From NCBI RefSeq assembly GCF_011250645.1, contig NZ_JAANNO010000005.1, positions 214,863 to 278,862 of the forward strand: a stretch of 64,000 nt of DNA. The letters are read 5' to 3'. A program made the position numbers and the translations under genes. This document shows positions 1 to 7,784 of the stretch, piece by piece. The first letter of the stretch is position 1; every line of letters begins with the position of its first letter. This DNA comes from Motilibacter aurantiacus (GTDB lineage Bacteria; Actinomycetota; Actinomycetes; Motilibacterales; Motilibacteraceae). The notes under the pieces were generated by a model. It had not been told where the DNA came from and searched no databases. It was given only the letters and a program-made list of their open reading frames with translations.

Positions 1-146
1 CGCTCCGGCTGAACACGGGGTTCCTGCTTTCCACTGTGACACCTCCGGTGGGCGCCCGCACCGTGCGGGGCCTCGTAGAGATGAACGTCGCGCCGAGCCC
101 GCGTAGTTCCGCGTGGGCGGCCGATCTGGGGGCGACGTGCCGCGGG

Positions 147-220
147 TGCCCCCGGTGGGGCTCGAACCCACACTGCGCGCTTTTTAAGAGCGCTGCCTCT
201 GCCGATTGGGCTACGGGGGC
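147..220 (-). tRNA. tRNA with UAA anticodon (Leu by anticodon), class I shape
   Basis: A 74-nt cloverleaf: perfect 7-bp acceptor stem (GCCCCCG/CGGGGGC), short D stem, 5-bp anticodon stem GCGCT/AGCGC, 5-nt variable loop (GCAGT), canonical T arm GTGGG-TTCGAGC-CCCAC and discriminator A73. A73 is followed by CCC, so CCA is not encoded. The 7-nt anticodon loop is CTTAAAA, giving anticodon UAA (positions 184-186), which reads the rare leucine codon UUA. Bacterial tRNA-Leu normally has a long class II variable arm; this one does not, so the amino acid identity is uncertain. That it is a tRNA is well supported. Confidence 0.88.
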
Positions 221-281
221 CGAGCGCACAGGCTACGGGCGGGCGCCCCGCCGCGGGGGCGGATCGCGGCGCCCCGTGGGC

Positions 282-815
282 CTACAGGTAGGTCTTGCGC
301 TGGTGGATCGCGTGAGCCCCGGCGACGCGGTCGAGGAAGAGCAGGCCGGCGCAGTGGTCGATCTCGTGCTGGTACGCCCGGGCCTCGAACGCGTCGGTGC
401 GCACCTCCAGCCGCTCCCCCGTGCCGGGCACGACGCCGGCGACCAGCACCCGCCCGGCCCGGCGCACGTCCCCGGTGAGGTCGGGCACGGACATGCAGCC
501 CTCGCGCCCCTTCTCCCAGCGGGACGCCTCGACGACCTCGGCGTTGGCCAGCACGACGGCGCCGTGGACTGTCCGTGCCTTCGGGTGCCCGGTGACGTCG
601 AGGGAGAACAGCCTCCAGCCCACCCCGACCTGCGGGGCGGCGAGCCCGACGCAGCCGGGCGACACCCGCTGGGTGGCGAGCAGGTCCGCCGCGAGCTGGA
701 CCACGGCCGGGTCCAGCGGGTCCACGTCGGCGCCGGCGCCGGACAGCACGTGCGCTGGGGCGCGCACGACCGGCAGGACGTTGCCCGGGGGAAGCTCCGG
801 GAGCAGCGAGCCCAC
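282..815 (-). CDS. def: Peptide deformylase
   Basis: Removes the N-formyl group from the initiator methionine of new proteins in the cytoplasm, using a metal ion. All three family motifs are present in order: GLAAPQ (motif 1), EGCMS (motif 2, with the metal-binding Cys) and QHEIDH (motif 3, HExxH with two metal His). The 177-aa length is normal. The start is taken as the GTG just after the stop of the upstream ACT-domain gene (4-nt gap); a longer frame would run into that gene. The C-terminus ends at KTYL, typical of actinobacterial forms. Translation is probably coupled to the ACT gene. The tRNA follows downstream on the same strand. Confidence 0.93.
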   Translation of the reverse strand: MGSLLPELPPGNVLPVVRAPAHVLSGAGADVDPLDPAVVQLAADLLATQRVSPGCVGLAAPQVGVGWRLFSLDVTGHPKARTVHGAVVLANAEVVEASRWEKGREGCMSVPDLTGDVRRAGRVLVAGVVPGTGERLEVRTDAFEARAYQHEIDHCAGLLFLDRVAGAHAIHQRKTYL

Positions 816-819
816 GGCG

Positions 820-1338
820 TCAGAGCAGGTCGGCGTCGACCGCACGCAGCGACACGTCGACGTCGAGCTCGTCCGCGGCGGCCCGCAGCGCACTGGCGAG
901 CGCGTCGGTGTCGGTGCCCGCGGGCAGGTCGACCTCGGCCACGACGACGTAGAGGTCGCCGGAGAGCCGGGTCGTCAGGTCGGTCACGTTGCCGCCCACG
1001 CGGGCGACGACGCCGAGCATCGAGGAGACGATGCCGGGCCGGTCCCCGCCGTGAACGGAGAGGAGGTGGGGCGCCCCGGGTGCCCCCGTGGCCGTGCTCT
1101 CCGGAACCGGGCGCACCGCGACGTCCAGCGTGCCGTCCGCGGCGACCGGCGCCAGGGCCTGCTCGACCTCGCCGATCGGCCGGTCGGTGGCCACGACGAG
1201 CAGCATGGCGAAGTGCCCGCGCAGCAGCGTCATCGTCGAGTCCTCGAGGTTGCCCCCGAGGCGCGACAGGTGACCGGTGACCTCGGCGACGATGCCGGGG
1301 CGGTCGGCCCCCAGCACGGTCACGGCGAGCAGCGGCAT
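820..1338 (-). CDS. Double ACT-domain regulatory protein (GcvR-like)
   Basis: 172 aa with two ACT domains and nothing else. The first starts at residue 1 (LLAVTVLGADRPGIVAEV) and the second near residue 92 (LLSVHGGDRPGIVSSM); each has the D-R-P-G-I ligand-binding turn. This layout matches the glycine-cleavage repressor-like (GcvR) family, where ACT pairs bind amino acids and sense metabolism. No DNA-binding domain is visible, so direct DNA binding is not supported and any regulation would go through a partner. It sits directly upstream of def in what looks like a two-gene unit. The ligand is not known from sequence. Confidence 0.85.
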   Translation of the reverse strand: MPLLAVTVLGADRPGIVAEVTGHLSRLGGNLEDSTMTLLRGHFAMLLVVATDRPIGEVEQALAPVAADGTLDVAVRPVPESTATGAPGAPHLLSVHGGDRPGIVSSMLGVVARVGGNVTDLTTRLSGDLYVVVAEVDLPAGTDTDALASALRAAADELDVDVSLRAVDADLL

Positions 1339-1360
1339 CTCGCGGCCTCCGGTCGGTCGG

Positions 1361-2740
1361 CTACTGGCCCTGGCCGCGGCCGGGACCGGAGATCGCCACC
1401 TCGGGCTGCTCCTGAACCTTGGGCAGCGGCGCGAACTCCTGGAACTCGTGGCGCGGGCGCTGCAGCGACCCGAGCGACACGACCTCGCGGCGGAAGAACA
1501 GCGCCGAGGCCCAGTCGGCCTGGACCTCGATCTTGCGGCGGAACGTGGGCACGCGGCTCATGTGGTAGATGCGGTGCATCATCCACGCCGGCCAGCCCTT
1601 GAGCTTCACGCCGTAGACGTTGGCCACGCCCCTGCGCAGGCCGAGGCCCGCGACCGAGCCGGCGTACTTGTGCTTGTAGTCCTTGGGCCCGAAGCCGCGG
1701 ATCGCCGCCACGACGTTGTCGGCGAGGACGGGTGCCTGGCGCACCGCGTGCTGGGCGCTCGGGCTGCAGAAGCCACCGGGGCCGGTGCCGGTCAGGTCCG
1801 GGACGCCTGCGCAGTCACCCGCGCCCCAGGCGGCCTCGACGCCCTCGACCTGCAGCTTCGTCGTGCACTTGAGCCGGCCGCGCTCGTCGAGCGGCAGGTC
1901 GCTGGAGCCGAGGACCGGGTTGGCCTTGACGCCCGCCGTCCAGACGACGGTGTTGGTGTCGAACTCGGTGCCGTCGCTGAGCACGACGTGGCCGTCGACG
2001 CAGGAGTTGAGGAACGTCTTGAGCTTCATCTCCATGCCGCGCTTGCGCAGCGACTCCAGCGTCCAGACGCCCATCTCGGGCCCGACCTCGGGAAGGATCC
2101 GGTCGGCGGCCTCGACGAGGACCCAGCGCAGGTCCTCGGGCTTGATCGTCTCGTAGTAGCGCGTCGCGAACTTCGCCATGTCCTGCAGCTCGGCGAAGGC
2201 CTCGATGCCGGCGTAGCCGCCGCCGACGAAGCAGAAGGTCAGCGCTCGCCGGCGCAGCTCGGGGTCACTGCTCGACTCGGCGAGGTCCAGCTGGTCGATG
2301 ATGTGGTTGCGGAGGTAGATCGCCTCCTCGACCCGCTTGAACCCGATGCCGCGCTCGGCGAGGCCGGGGATCGGCAGGATGCGCGGGACCGAGCCCAGCG
2401 CCACGATGACGTGGTCGTACGCCACCTCGTACGGCTCGCCGTCCTGCGGGTTGACGTGCACCACCTTGCGGGCGTGCTCGATACCGGTGACCTCGCCGGT
2501 GACGACCTTGCAGCTGTCCAGCACGCGTCGCAACGGGACCACGATGTGGCGCGGCTCGATGTTGCCGGCCGCCGCCTCGGGGAGGAACGGCTGGTAGGTC
2601 ATGTAGGACCGCGAGTCGATGACGATGACCTCGGCCTCGTCACGGCGCAGCTTCTTCTGCAGGCGAAGGGCGGTGTACATCCCGACGTAGCCGCCACCGA
2701 CGATGACGATACGAGGGCGCGCGGCGGACGACTGAGCCAT
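1361..2740 (-). CDS. ndh: Type II NADH dehydrogenase (NDH-2), FAD-dependent
   Basis: Single-subunit, non-proton-pumping NADH:quinone oxidoreductase on the inner face of the membrane. 459 aa. The N-terminal FAD site is IVIVGGGYVGMYTALRL, the second dinucleotide (NADH) fold is CFVGGGYAGIEAFAEL near residue 180, and the family motif AAWGAGDCAGVPDL is near residue 320. The C-terminal part (WPAWMMHRIYHMSRVP) is the amphipathic membrane-binding segment of NDH-2. The chosen ATG follows a 70-nt intergenic stretch; upstream in-frame sequence is shadow coding over the uracil-DNA glycosylase gene. A TATAAC promoter lies at the 3' end of that gene. The Gly/Gln-rich tail is variable in this family. Confidence 0.92.
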   Translation of the reverse strand: MAQSSAARPRIVIVGGGYVGMYTALRLQKKLRRDEAEVIVIDSRSYMTYQPFLPEAAAGNIEPRHIVVPLRRVLDSCKVVTGEVTGIEHARKVVHVNPQDGEPYEVAYDHVIVALGSVPRILPIPGLAERGIGFKRVEEAIYLRNHIIDQLDLAESSSDPELRRRALTFCFVGGGYAGIEAFAELQDMAKFATRYYETIKPEDLRWVLVEAADRILPEVGPEMGVWTLESLRKRGMEMKLKTFLNSCVDGHVVLSDGTEFDTNTVVWTAGVKANPVLGSSDLPLDERGRLKCTTKLQVEGVEAAWGAGDCAGVPDLTGTGPGGFCSPSAQHAVRQAPVLADNVVAAIRGFGPKDYKHKYAGSVAGLGLRRGVANVYGVKLKGWPAWMMHRIYHMSRVPTFRRKIEVQADWASALFFRREVVSLGSLQRPRHEFQEFAPLPKVQEQPEVAISGPGRGQGQ

Positions 2741-2809
2741 GCAAACAAAGCTACCCGAGGAAAACTCAACGTCCGAACCGGCCTGCGAGTGCCACCCCGT
2801 GATGAATCT

Positions 2810-2837
2810 GTTATAGGGGGCTGCCCAAGCCGGACAA
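2810..2837 (-). promoter_or_regulatory. Likely sigma-70-type promoter of ndh
   Basis: On the minus strand TTGTCC, a 16-nt spacer, then TATAAC, about 70 nt before the ndh ATG. The -10 is one of the few near-consensus hexamers in this GC-rich sequence. It lies inside the last codons of the upstream glycosylase gene. A weaker alternative, TAGCTT 7 nt before the ATG, would give a leaderless transcript. Confidence 0.4.
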
Positions 2838-3647
2838 TGACCGCGCGCGCCGCAGCACGTCGTCGGCCATCCGGGGGGTGAGCCGGCCGGTGAAGGTGTT
2901 CTGCTGGCTCGGGTGGTAGCAGCCCAGCACGGACAGCCCGCCCAGCTGCACCTGCGCACCGTGCCCGAACGCGGGCCGCGGCATGGGCACCTGGATGCCT
3001 GGCCGGCGGCCGAGGGCGGTGAGGAGCGCCTGCCAGGCGAAGCCGCCGAGCGCGAGCGCGACCCGGGCGTGCGGCAGCAGCAGCTCGAGCTCGCGGTCGA
3101 GCCACGGGGCGCAGGTGTCACGCTCGCCCGGGGTCGGCTTGTTCGCCGGCGGCGCACAGCGCACCGCCGCGAGCATCCGCGCGTCCAGCAGCCGCTGCCC
3201 GTCGTACGCGCTCGTGCTGGTGGGCCGCGCGGCGAACCCCGCGCGGTGCAGGGCGGCGAAGAGGAAGTCCCCGCTCGCGTCGCCGGTGAAGATCCGGCCG
3301 GTCCGGTTGCCCCCGTGCGCGGCCGGGGCGAGCCCCACGATGAGCAGCCGGGGAGCGGGGTCGCCCCAGCCCGCGATCGGCCGGCCCCAGTAGGCCTCCT
3401 CGCGGAACGCGCGCCGTTTCGTCCGGGCGACGTCCTCGCGCCACTCGACGAGCCGTGGGCAGGCCCGGCAGACCGAGACGCGGGCGTCCAGCTCGGCCAG
3501 CCCGGCCGCGGAGTCTGCGAGCGCGCGTACGCCGGCCGGCCCTTCGGCGACCGGGGTTGCGGGGTCGGCGAGGTCGCCCGGCCAGCCGCTGCCCGGCGGG
3601 ACGGGCGACGGCAGCGCGGGCGGCGCCGTCGTGGGCGGTCGGGTCAG
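2811..3647 (-). CDS. Family 5 uracil-DNA glycosylase (UdgB type), apparent CTG start
   Basis: DNA-repair enzyme that removes uracil and other damaged bases. The core has [19 protein letters not shown] (motif A) and [12 protein letters not shown] (motif B). Four cysteines that can hold the 4Fe-4S cluster are present: CRAC near residue 60, then VRCAPP and DTCAPW. Together these define family 5. The conserved N-terminal third ([17 protein letters not shown]) is coded upstream of the first GTG. Between the stop codon at 3657-3659 and that GTG there is no in-frame ATG, GTG or TTG. The best start is a CTG preceded by TGAGGAG-CCGTC, giving 278 aa. It is coupled to the small gene upstream, whose TGA is part of the Shine-Dalgarno region. 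Function is firm; the start is inference. Confidence 0.85.
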   Translation of the reverse strand: MTRPPTTAPPALPSPVPPGSGWPGDLADPATPVAEGPAGVRALADSAAGLAELDARVSVCRACPRLVEWREDVARTKRRAFREEAYWGRPIAGWGDPAPRLLIVGLAPAAHGGNRTGRIFTGDASGDFLFAALHRAGFAARPTSTSAYDGQRLLDARMLAAVRCAPPANKPTPGERDTCAPWLDRELELLLPHARVALALGGFAWQALLTALGRRPGIQVPMPRPAFGHGAQVQLGGLSVLGCYHPSQQNTFTGRLTPRMADDVLRRARSLSGLGSPL

Positions 3648-3656
3648 GACGGCTCC

Positions 3657-3890
3657 TCAGGAGGCGGGGGCGGAGAACCCGCCCTCGGGCCCGTCGGCGC
3701 CGCCCGGCTCGCTCTCCCCCGACCGGCGCGCCTGCTCCTCCGGGCTCTGCGCGAGCTCGTCACCCTCCTCGGACGCCGCGGCCGCGGGAGTGACGACCGC
3801 ACCGGCGGTGAGGGTCGGCGCCGGAAGGACCGGCGCAGCGGCGTCGCCGTCCCTGCGGGGCTCGTCCTGCTCGACGTTCGGCACGGTCAC
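3657..3890 (-). CDS. Small acidic hypothetical protein upstream of udg
   Basis: 77 aa, rich in Ala, Glu, Asp, Pro and Gly, probably disordered, with no cysteines, membrane segment or recognised domain. It starts at GTG with a good Shine-Dalgarno site (GGAAGGAG, 7 nt before). Its TGA overlaps the ribosome-binding site of the glycosylase gene (TGAGGAG), so the two are probably translated together. The long alternative frames here are GC-rich shadows. I do not recognise a family. It could be a real accessory protein or only a coupling leader; the strong ribosome-binding site is the main support. Confidence 0.5.
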   Translation of the reverse strand: MTVPNVEQDEPRRDGDAAAPVLPAPTLTAGAVVTPAAAASEEGDELAQSPEEQARRSGESEPGGADGPEGGFSAPAS

Positions 3891-3904
3891 GGGAGCGCTC
3901 CTTC

Positions 3905-3929
3905 CCGCGTCGCGGGGCCCGCGACGCGG
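3905..3929 (-). terminator. Hairpin after the osmoprotectant ABC operon
   Basis: Perfect 11-bp inverted repeat CCGCGTCGCGG with a 3-nt loop, about 50 nt after the stop of the substrate-binding protein gene. No T-tract, as is common in actinobacteria. It ends at the Shine-Dalgarno site of the small acidic gene, so it may also affect readthrough into the udg pair. Confidence 0.55.
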
Positions 3930-3978
3930 TCTGCTCCTGCCCGAAGGACGGCCGGCTCACCCGTGACGAGGAGCCGCG

Positions 3979-4959
3979 CTAGACGATGCCGGCCTCGCGG
4001 AGGAACTCCCCGGCGACGTCCTCGGCCTGCTCGCCCTCGACGTCGACCTTGGCGTTGAGCTCGGTGAGCTGCTCACCGGTGAGCTTCTCCGAGATCGCGC
4101 CGAACAGCTGCTCGTAGGCCTCCGCGTGCGCCGAGTAGGCCTCCTCGCGCATCGTCATGGCGACGTTGTACGGGGGGAAGAAGGCCTTGTCGTCCTCCAG
4201 CACGGTCAGGCCCTGGCCCGCCACCTGCCCGTCGGTCGCGAACACGACCGCGAAGTCGCACTGGTCTCCCTGCCCGACCTGCTGGTAGACCAGCGCGGGC
4301 TCGAGCTGGATGACCCGGTCGTTCGGCAGGTCGAACCCGTAGGTCTTCTCGACGCCGGGCAGGCCGTCGTCACGGGTGATGAACTCCGGGCTCGAGCACA
4401 GGGCTGCCGCCTCGGGGTCCTGCGCCGCGAGCCTGCCGTAGTCGCTCAGCGAGGCGACCCCGAACTCGGCCACCGCCTGCTCGTTCGCCGCGATGGCGAA
4501 GGTGTTGTTGGCGGGGGCCTGGGCGAACCACGTGATCTTGTTGGTCGCGTCCGCCTTCTTCACCGCGTCGAACTGCTCCTGCGCGCCGGCCACGGGAGCC
4601 GCGTTGCCGAGGATCGTGATCCACCCGGTGCCGGTGTACTCGTAGTAGGCGTCGATGTCGCCGCCCTCCAGGGCCGAGCGCACTGTCGAGGTTCCGGTGA
4701 TGTTCGTCCTGTCCTCCACGTCGGCTCCTGCCGCGCGCAGGGCCTGCACGGCGATCTGCCCGAGCACGAGCTGCTCGGTGAACTCCTTGGAGCCCACTGC
4801 GATCTTCACCCCGTCGAGGTCGACGCCGGCCGCGACGGAGCCCTCCGTGCCGGCAGTCGCGCCGGTGTCGTCGTTCCCGCCTCCGCAGCCGGTCAACGCG
4901 AGCGCTGTCGCGCCGAGCGTGGCCAGGAGGAAGCGGCGGTTGAGGTGCGATGCGGACAT
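3979..4959 (-). CDS. Glycine betaine/osmoprotectant ABC transporter, substrate-binding lipoprotein
   Basis: 326-aa OpuAC/ProX-type binding protein. The signal peptide ends in the lipobox LALTGC, so the mature protein is lipid-anchored outside the membrane. The typical start of the fold follows (VKIAVGSKEFTEQLVLGQI), then NITGTSTVRSALEGGDIDAYYEYTG in two parts, matching quaternary-ammonium binding proteins such as OpuCC/OsmF. The tail EDVAGEFLREAGIV is also typical. It is the last gene of a four-gene importer operon (permease - ATPase - permease - this gene), which fits uptake of betaine, choline or carnitine for osmotic balance. The substrate cannot be assigned precisely. Confidence 0.92.
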   Translation of the reverse strand: MSASHLNRRFLLATLGATALALTGCGGGNDDTGATAGTEGSVAAGVDLDGVKIAVGSKEFTEQLVLGQIAVQALRAAGADVEDRTNITGTSTVRSALEGGDIDAYYEYTGTGWITILGNAAPVAGAQEQFDAVKKADATNKITWFAQAPANNTFAIAANEQAVAEFGVASLSDYGRLAAQDPEAAALCSSPEFITRDDGLPGVEKTYGFDLPNDRVIQLEPALVYQQVGQGDQCDFAVVFATDGQVAGQGLTVLEDDKAFFPPYNVAMTMREEAYSAHAEAYEQLFGAISEKLTGEQLTELNAKVDVEGEQAEDVAGEFLREAGIV

Positions 4960-5006
4960 GAGCTGCCTTTCGGGTAGCGAGGCCGAGGTCTGCGAGCGGG
5001 CACGAA

Positions 5007-5831
5007 CTACTGGCCGCGAGGCCGCAGCAGGTCTTCGGCGACGTGGAGCAGATGGTCGATGAGCAGGGCGAGGACGCCGGCGAGCACGGCGCCGACCACC
5101 TGCGCGGAGGTGCGGCCGAGCGTGAGCCCCTGGTAGATCGTCTGGCCCAGCCCACCGGCGTTCACCAGCGCGGCGATGGTCGCCGTGCCGACGTTGATCA
5201 CGGCAGCGGTGCGTACGCCCGCCACGATCACCGGCGTCGCCAGGGGCAGCTCGATGCGGCGCAGGACGGTCAGCCTCGACATGCCCATCCCTCGGGCCGA
5301 CTCGATGACGGAGTCGTCGACCTGAGCGAGGCCCACGACGGTGTTGCGGAGCACCGGGAGGAACGCGTACAGCACGAGGGCGACGATCGAGGGCCAGAAC
5401 CCGATCTCGTTGAAGGCCACGGCGATGAGCACGAGCACGCCGAAGGACGGGACGGTCTGTGCGACGTTCGCCAGCCCGACGATGAACGGTGAGAGCCGCC
5501 GCGCCGCGGGGCGGGTGGCGAGGACGCCCAGTGGCAGTGCCAGGGCGATGACGACGGCGGTCGACACCGCGACCAGCTCGAGGTGGCGCACGAGCTGCGC
5601 CCGGAGGACGGCCGGGTCGAGCAACCGTTCCTCGATCGAGTCGAGCTCGGCGGTGGAGACCCACGCCCAGACCGCGACCAGGACGAGCACGAGCACCACC
5701 GGCAGCCCGGCGAGCCGGAGCAGGGCGCGGGCCGGGCCCTTGCCTCCGGAGGAGTGACGGCCCCCCGGCGGCCCGTCCTCCGCGCGCGGGGCCAGCCCGG
5801 CGCCGAGGGGCTCGGTGGCCTGCGCGGTCAC
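5007..5831 (-). CDS. Osmoprotectant ABC transporter permease (OpuCB/D type)
   Basis: 274-aa inner-membrane permease with about six transmembrane segments after a polar N-terminal tail of about 35 residues. The EAA loop that docks the ATPase is ESARGMGMSRLTVLRRIELPLA. The segment LANVAQTVPSFGVL is typical of OpuC/Yeh permeases. It begins with GTG overlapping the ATPase stop (GTGA), so it is translated with it. It pairs with the second permease at the head of the operon to form the channel. Confidence 0.92.
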   Translation of the reverse strand: MTAQATEPLGAGLAPRAEDGPPGGRHSSGGKGPARALLRLAGLPVVLVLVLVAVWAWVSTAELDSIEERLLDPAVLRAQLVRHLELVAVSTAVVIALALPLGVLATRPAARRLSPFIVGLANVAQTVPSFGVLVLIAVAFNEIGFWPSIVALVLYAFLPVLRNTVVGLAQVDDSVIESARGMGMSRLTVLRRIELPLATPVIVAGVRTAAVINVGTATIAALVNAGGLGQTIYQGLTLGRTSAQVVGAVLAGVLALLIDHLLHVAEDLLRPRGQ

Positions 5832-6982
5832 CGCGGGGCCTCCGCCGCGTCGGCCCGGCCGGCCGACCGCATCGTCTCGGCCGCGGCCATGATCACCCGC
5901 ATGTCCACGGTGCCGAGGTACGCCCCCCGCCCGTCGACCACGACGACCCCACCGACCCGGCTGCTGACCATCGCGTCCAGGGCGCCCGCCAGCGTCGCCT
6001 CCGGCTCGACGAGGGCGGTGACCTCCATGCCCGTGCGCTCGAGGTCGAGGCCCTCGCGCTGCAGGTCCTTCTCGGCGGCCCAGCGCCGGGGCCGCCGCTC
6101 GTCGTCGAGAAGCAGCACGTAGTCCTGGCCGGACCCGCGCAGCGCGCGCAGGGCCGCCTCCCGCCCCTGCCCCACCAGGGCGACGGGCCCGTCGGCGAGG
6201 GCGAAGTCACGCACCCTCGCCAGGTTCAGCCGCTTGAGCGAGGCCCCGGCGCCGATGAACTCGGAGACGAAGTCGTCGGCGGGGGCGGACAGCACGTTCT
6301 CCGGGGTGTCGTACTGGGCGACGACCGACCGCTCACGCAGGATCGCGATCCGGTCGCCCATCTTGATCGCCTCGTCGATGTCGTGAGTGACGAAGACGAT
6401 CGTCTTGCGGATCTCCTCCTGCAGCCGGAGGAACTCGTTCTGCAGGCGCTCCCGGCTGATCGGGTCGAGGGCGCCGAAGGGCTCGTCCATGAGCATCACC
6501 GGTGGGTCGGCCGCCAGCGCGCGTGCCACGCCCACCCGCTGGCGCTGGCCACCCGACAGCGCCTTGGGGTAGCGCGCGCGGTAGGCCGACGGGTCCAGCC
6601 CCACGAGGTCGAGCAGCTCGTCCACCCGGTCGGCGATGCGCCGGCGCGGCCACCGCAGCAGCCGCGGCACGGTCGCGATGTTCTCCGCGATCGTCATGTG
6701 CGGGAAGAGCCCGACCTGCTGGATGACGTAGCCGATGCGGCGGCGCAGCTGGTCGGGATCGGCACGGGTGACGTCCTCGCCCTCGAGCAGGATCGACCCC
6801 GAGGTGGGCTCGATGATCCTGTTGATCATCTTCATCGTCGTCGTCTTGCCACATCCCGACGGGCCGACGAGGATCACGATCTCGCCGGCGGGGATGTCGA
6901 GGTCGAGCGAGTCCACCGCGGGAGCGCTCTGCCCCGCGTACGTCTTGGTCAGCCGTTGCAGGCGGATCATGGCCTCACTCAT
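5828..6982 (-). CDS. Osmoprotectant ABC transporter ATP-binding protein with CBS domains
   Basis: 384 aa. Walker A GPSGCGKTT near residue 40, Q-loop (YVIQQVGLFPHMT), signature LSGGQRQRVGVARAL, Walker B VMLMDEPFGALD and switch His (FVTHDIDEAI). After residue 255 there are two CBS-like repeats, the second ending GVVVVDGRGAYLGTVD. In the OpuA family CBS domains sense ionic strength and switch the transporter on under osmotic stress. Start chosen at MSEAMIRLQ, whose ATG overlaps the stop of the first permease (ATGA). It energises the two permeases on either side. Confidence 0.93.
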   Translation of the reverse strand: MSEAMIRLQRLTKTYAGQSAPAVDSLDLDIPAGEIVILVGPSGCGKTTTMKMINRIIEPTSGSILLEGEDVTRADPDQLRRRIGYVIQQVGLFPHMTIAENIATVPRLLRWPRRRIADRVDELLDLVGLDPSAYRARYPKALSGGQRQRVGVARALAADPPVMLMDEPFGALDPISRERLQNEFLRLQEEIRKTIVFVTHDIDEAIKMGDRIAILRERSVVAQYDTPENVLSAPADDFVSEFIGAGASLKRLNLARVRDFALADGPVALVGQGREAALRALRGSGQDYVLLLDDERRPRRWAAEKDLQREGLDLERTGMEVTALVEPEATLAGALDAMVSSRVGGVVVVDGRGAYLGTVDMRVIMAAAETMRSAGRADAAEAPR

Positions 6983-7623
6983 CGGAGCCCCTTCGAGGTG
7001 GTGAGCCGCGTGAGCGCGAGGAACGCCACGTCGAGCAGCAGCCCGACCGCGACGGTGCCGAGAGTCCCCGCGAGCACGAGGTCGAGGGCATTGGGCCCGG
7101 TGATCACGCGGAGCGCAGCGAAGATCAGCTCGCCATAGCCGCCCCCGCCGACGATGCTCGCCAGCGCCGCGATGCTCACCAGCAGGATCGCCGACACGCG
7201 GACGCCGGCGGCGATCACCGGCCACGCCAGGGGGAGCTCGATCCGCACGAGCGCACGCCAGCGCCCCATGCCCGTCCCGCGCGCGCTCTCCACGATCGCG
7301 GGGTCGACGGCGTTGAGGCCCACCACCGTGTTCCGGGTGATGGCGAGCAGCGAGTAGAGCGTCAGCGCGACGATCACGGGCTCCTGGCCGATGCCGAACA
7401 CCGGAACGAGGAGCGCGTACATCGCCAGCGACGGGATCACCAGGAGCAGCCCTTCGAGCCGCACCACGGAAGCGCTCACGGCCGGGTGGCGGTAGGTCAG
7501 GAGCCCCGTGCCGATCCCGATGGCCGTGCCGAGAGCAAGCGCGACGAGCACGAGGAGGAGGTGCTCCTGGCCGAGCTCGAGCATGCGGTCACGGTTGTCG
7601 GCGAGGTAGTCGAGGAAATCCAA
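6979..7623 (-). CDS. Osmoprotectant ABC transporter permease (first gene of operon), TTG start
   Basis: 214 aa, about five to six membrane segments, EAA loop ESARGTGMGRWRALVRIELPLA, close in pattern to the second permease of the operon. The start is TTG (LDFLDYLADN); an in-frame TGA lies nine codons upstream and no ATG or GTG fits. One nucleotide before the TTG ends an 8-codon open frame (ATG at 7646-7648, TGA at 7625-7627, peptide MSEFRTA) that has its own AAAGG site. The weak TTG may therefore depend on translational coupling to this mini-ORF. First gene of the importer operon. Confidence 0.9.
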   Translation of the reverse strand: MDFLDYLADNRDRMLELGQEHLLLVLVALALGTAIGIGTGLLTYRHPAVSASVVRLEGLLLVIPSLAMYALLVPVFGIGQEPVIVALTLYSLLAITRNTVVGLNAVDPAIVESARGTGMGRWRALVRIELPLAWPVIAAGVRVSAILLVSIAALASIVGGGGYGELIFAALRVITGPNALDLVLAGTLGTVAVGLLLDVAFLALTRLTTSKGLR

Positions 7624-7624
7624 C

Positions 7625-7648
7625 TCACGCGGTCCTGAATTCGCTCAT
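7625..7648 (-). other. Possible 7-residue leader ORF (MSEFRTA) of the osmoprotectant operon
   Basis: ATG AGC GAA TTC AGG ACC GCG TGA, preceded at 9 nt by AAAGG, with its stop one nucleotide from the TTG start of the first permease. The geometry suits reinitiation. No attenuator hairpin was seen. Confidence 0.35.
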
Positions 7649-7784
7649 GCTCGTGAGCCTTTCACACCGCCACCCGCTGCTAACAGCACCGCAACACCGC
7701 CGTCGAGGGCCGGACGTCCCTCGGGAGGTCCCGCGCCGGCCGGCGACCGCCGCCGCTCGGCTCGACCCGAGCCTGCTGGCCCGC

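Noticed and set aside
1-146. End of a gene or second tRNA at the left edge
   Set aside because: No cloverleaf and no coding pattern that can be supported in so short a stretch; an in-frame TGA at 10-12 is not evidence enough.
184-186. Reading the tRNA as tRNA-Lys (UUU)
   Set aside because: The 5-bp stem GCGCT/AGCGC fixes the loop as CTTAAAA, so the anticodon is UAA, not UUU.
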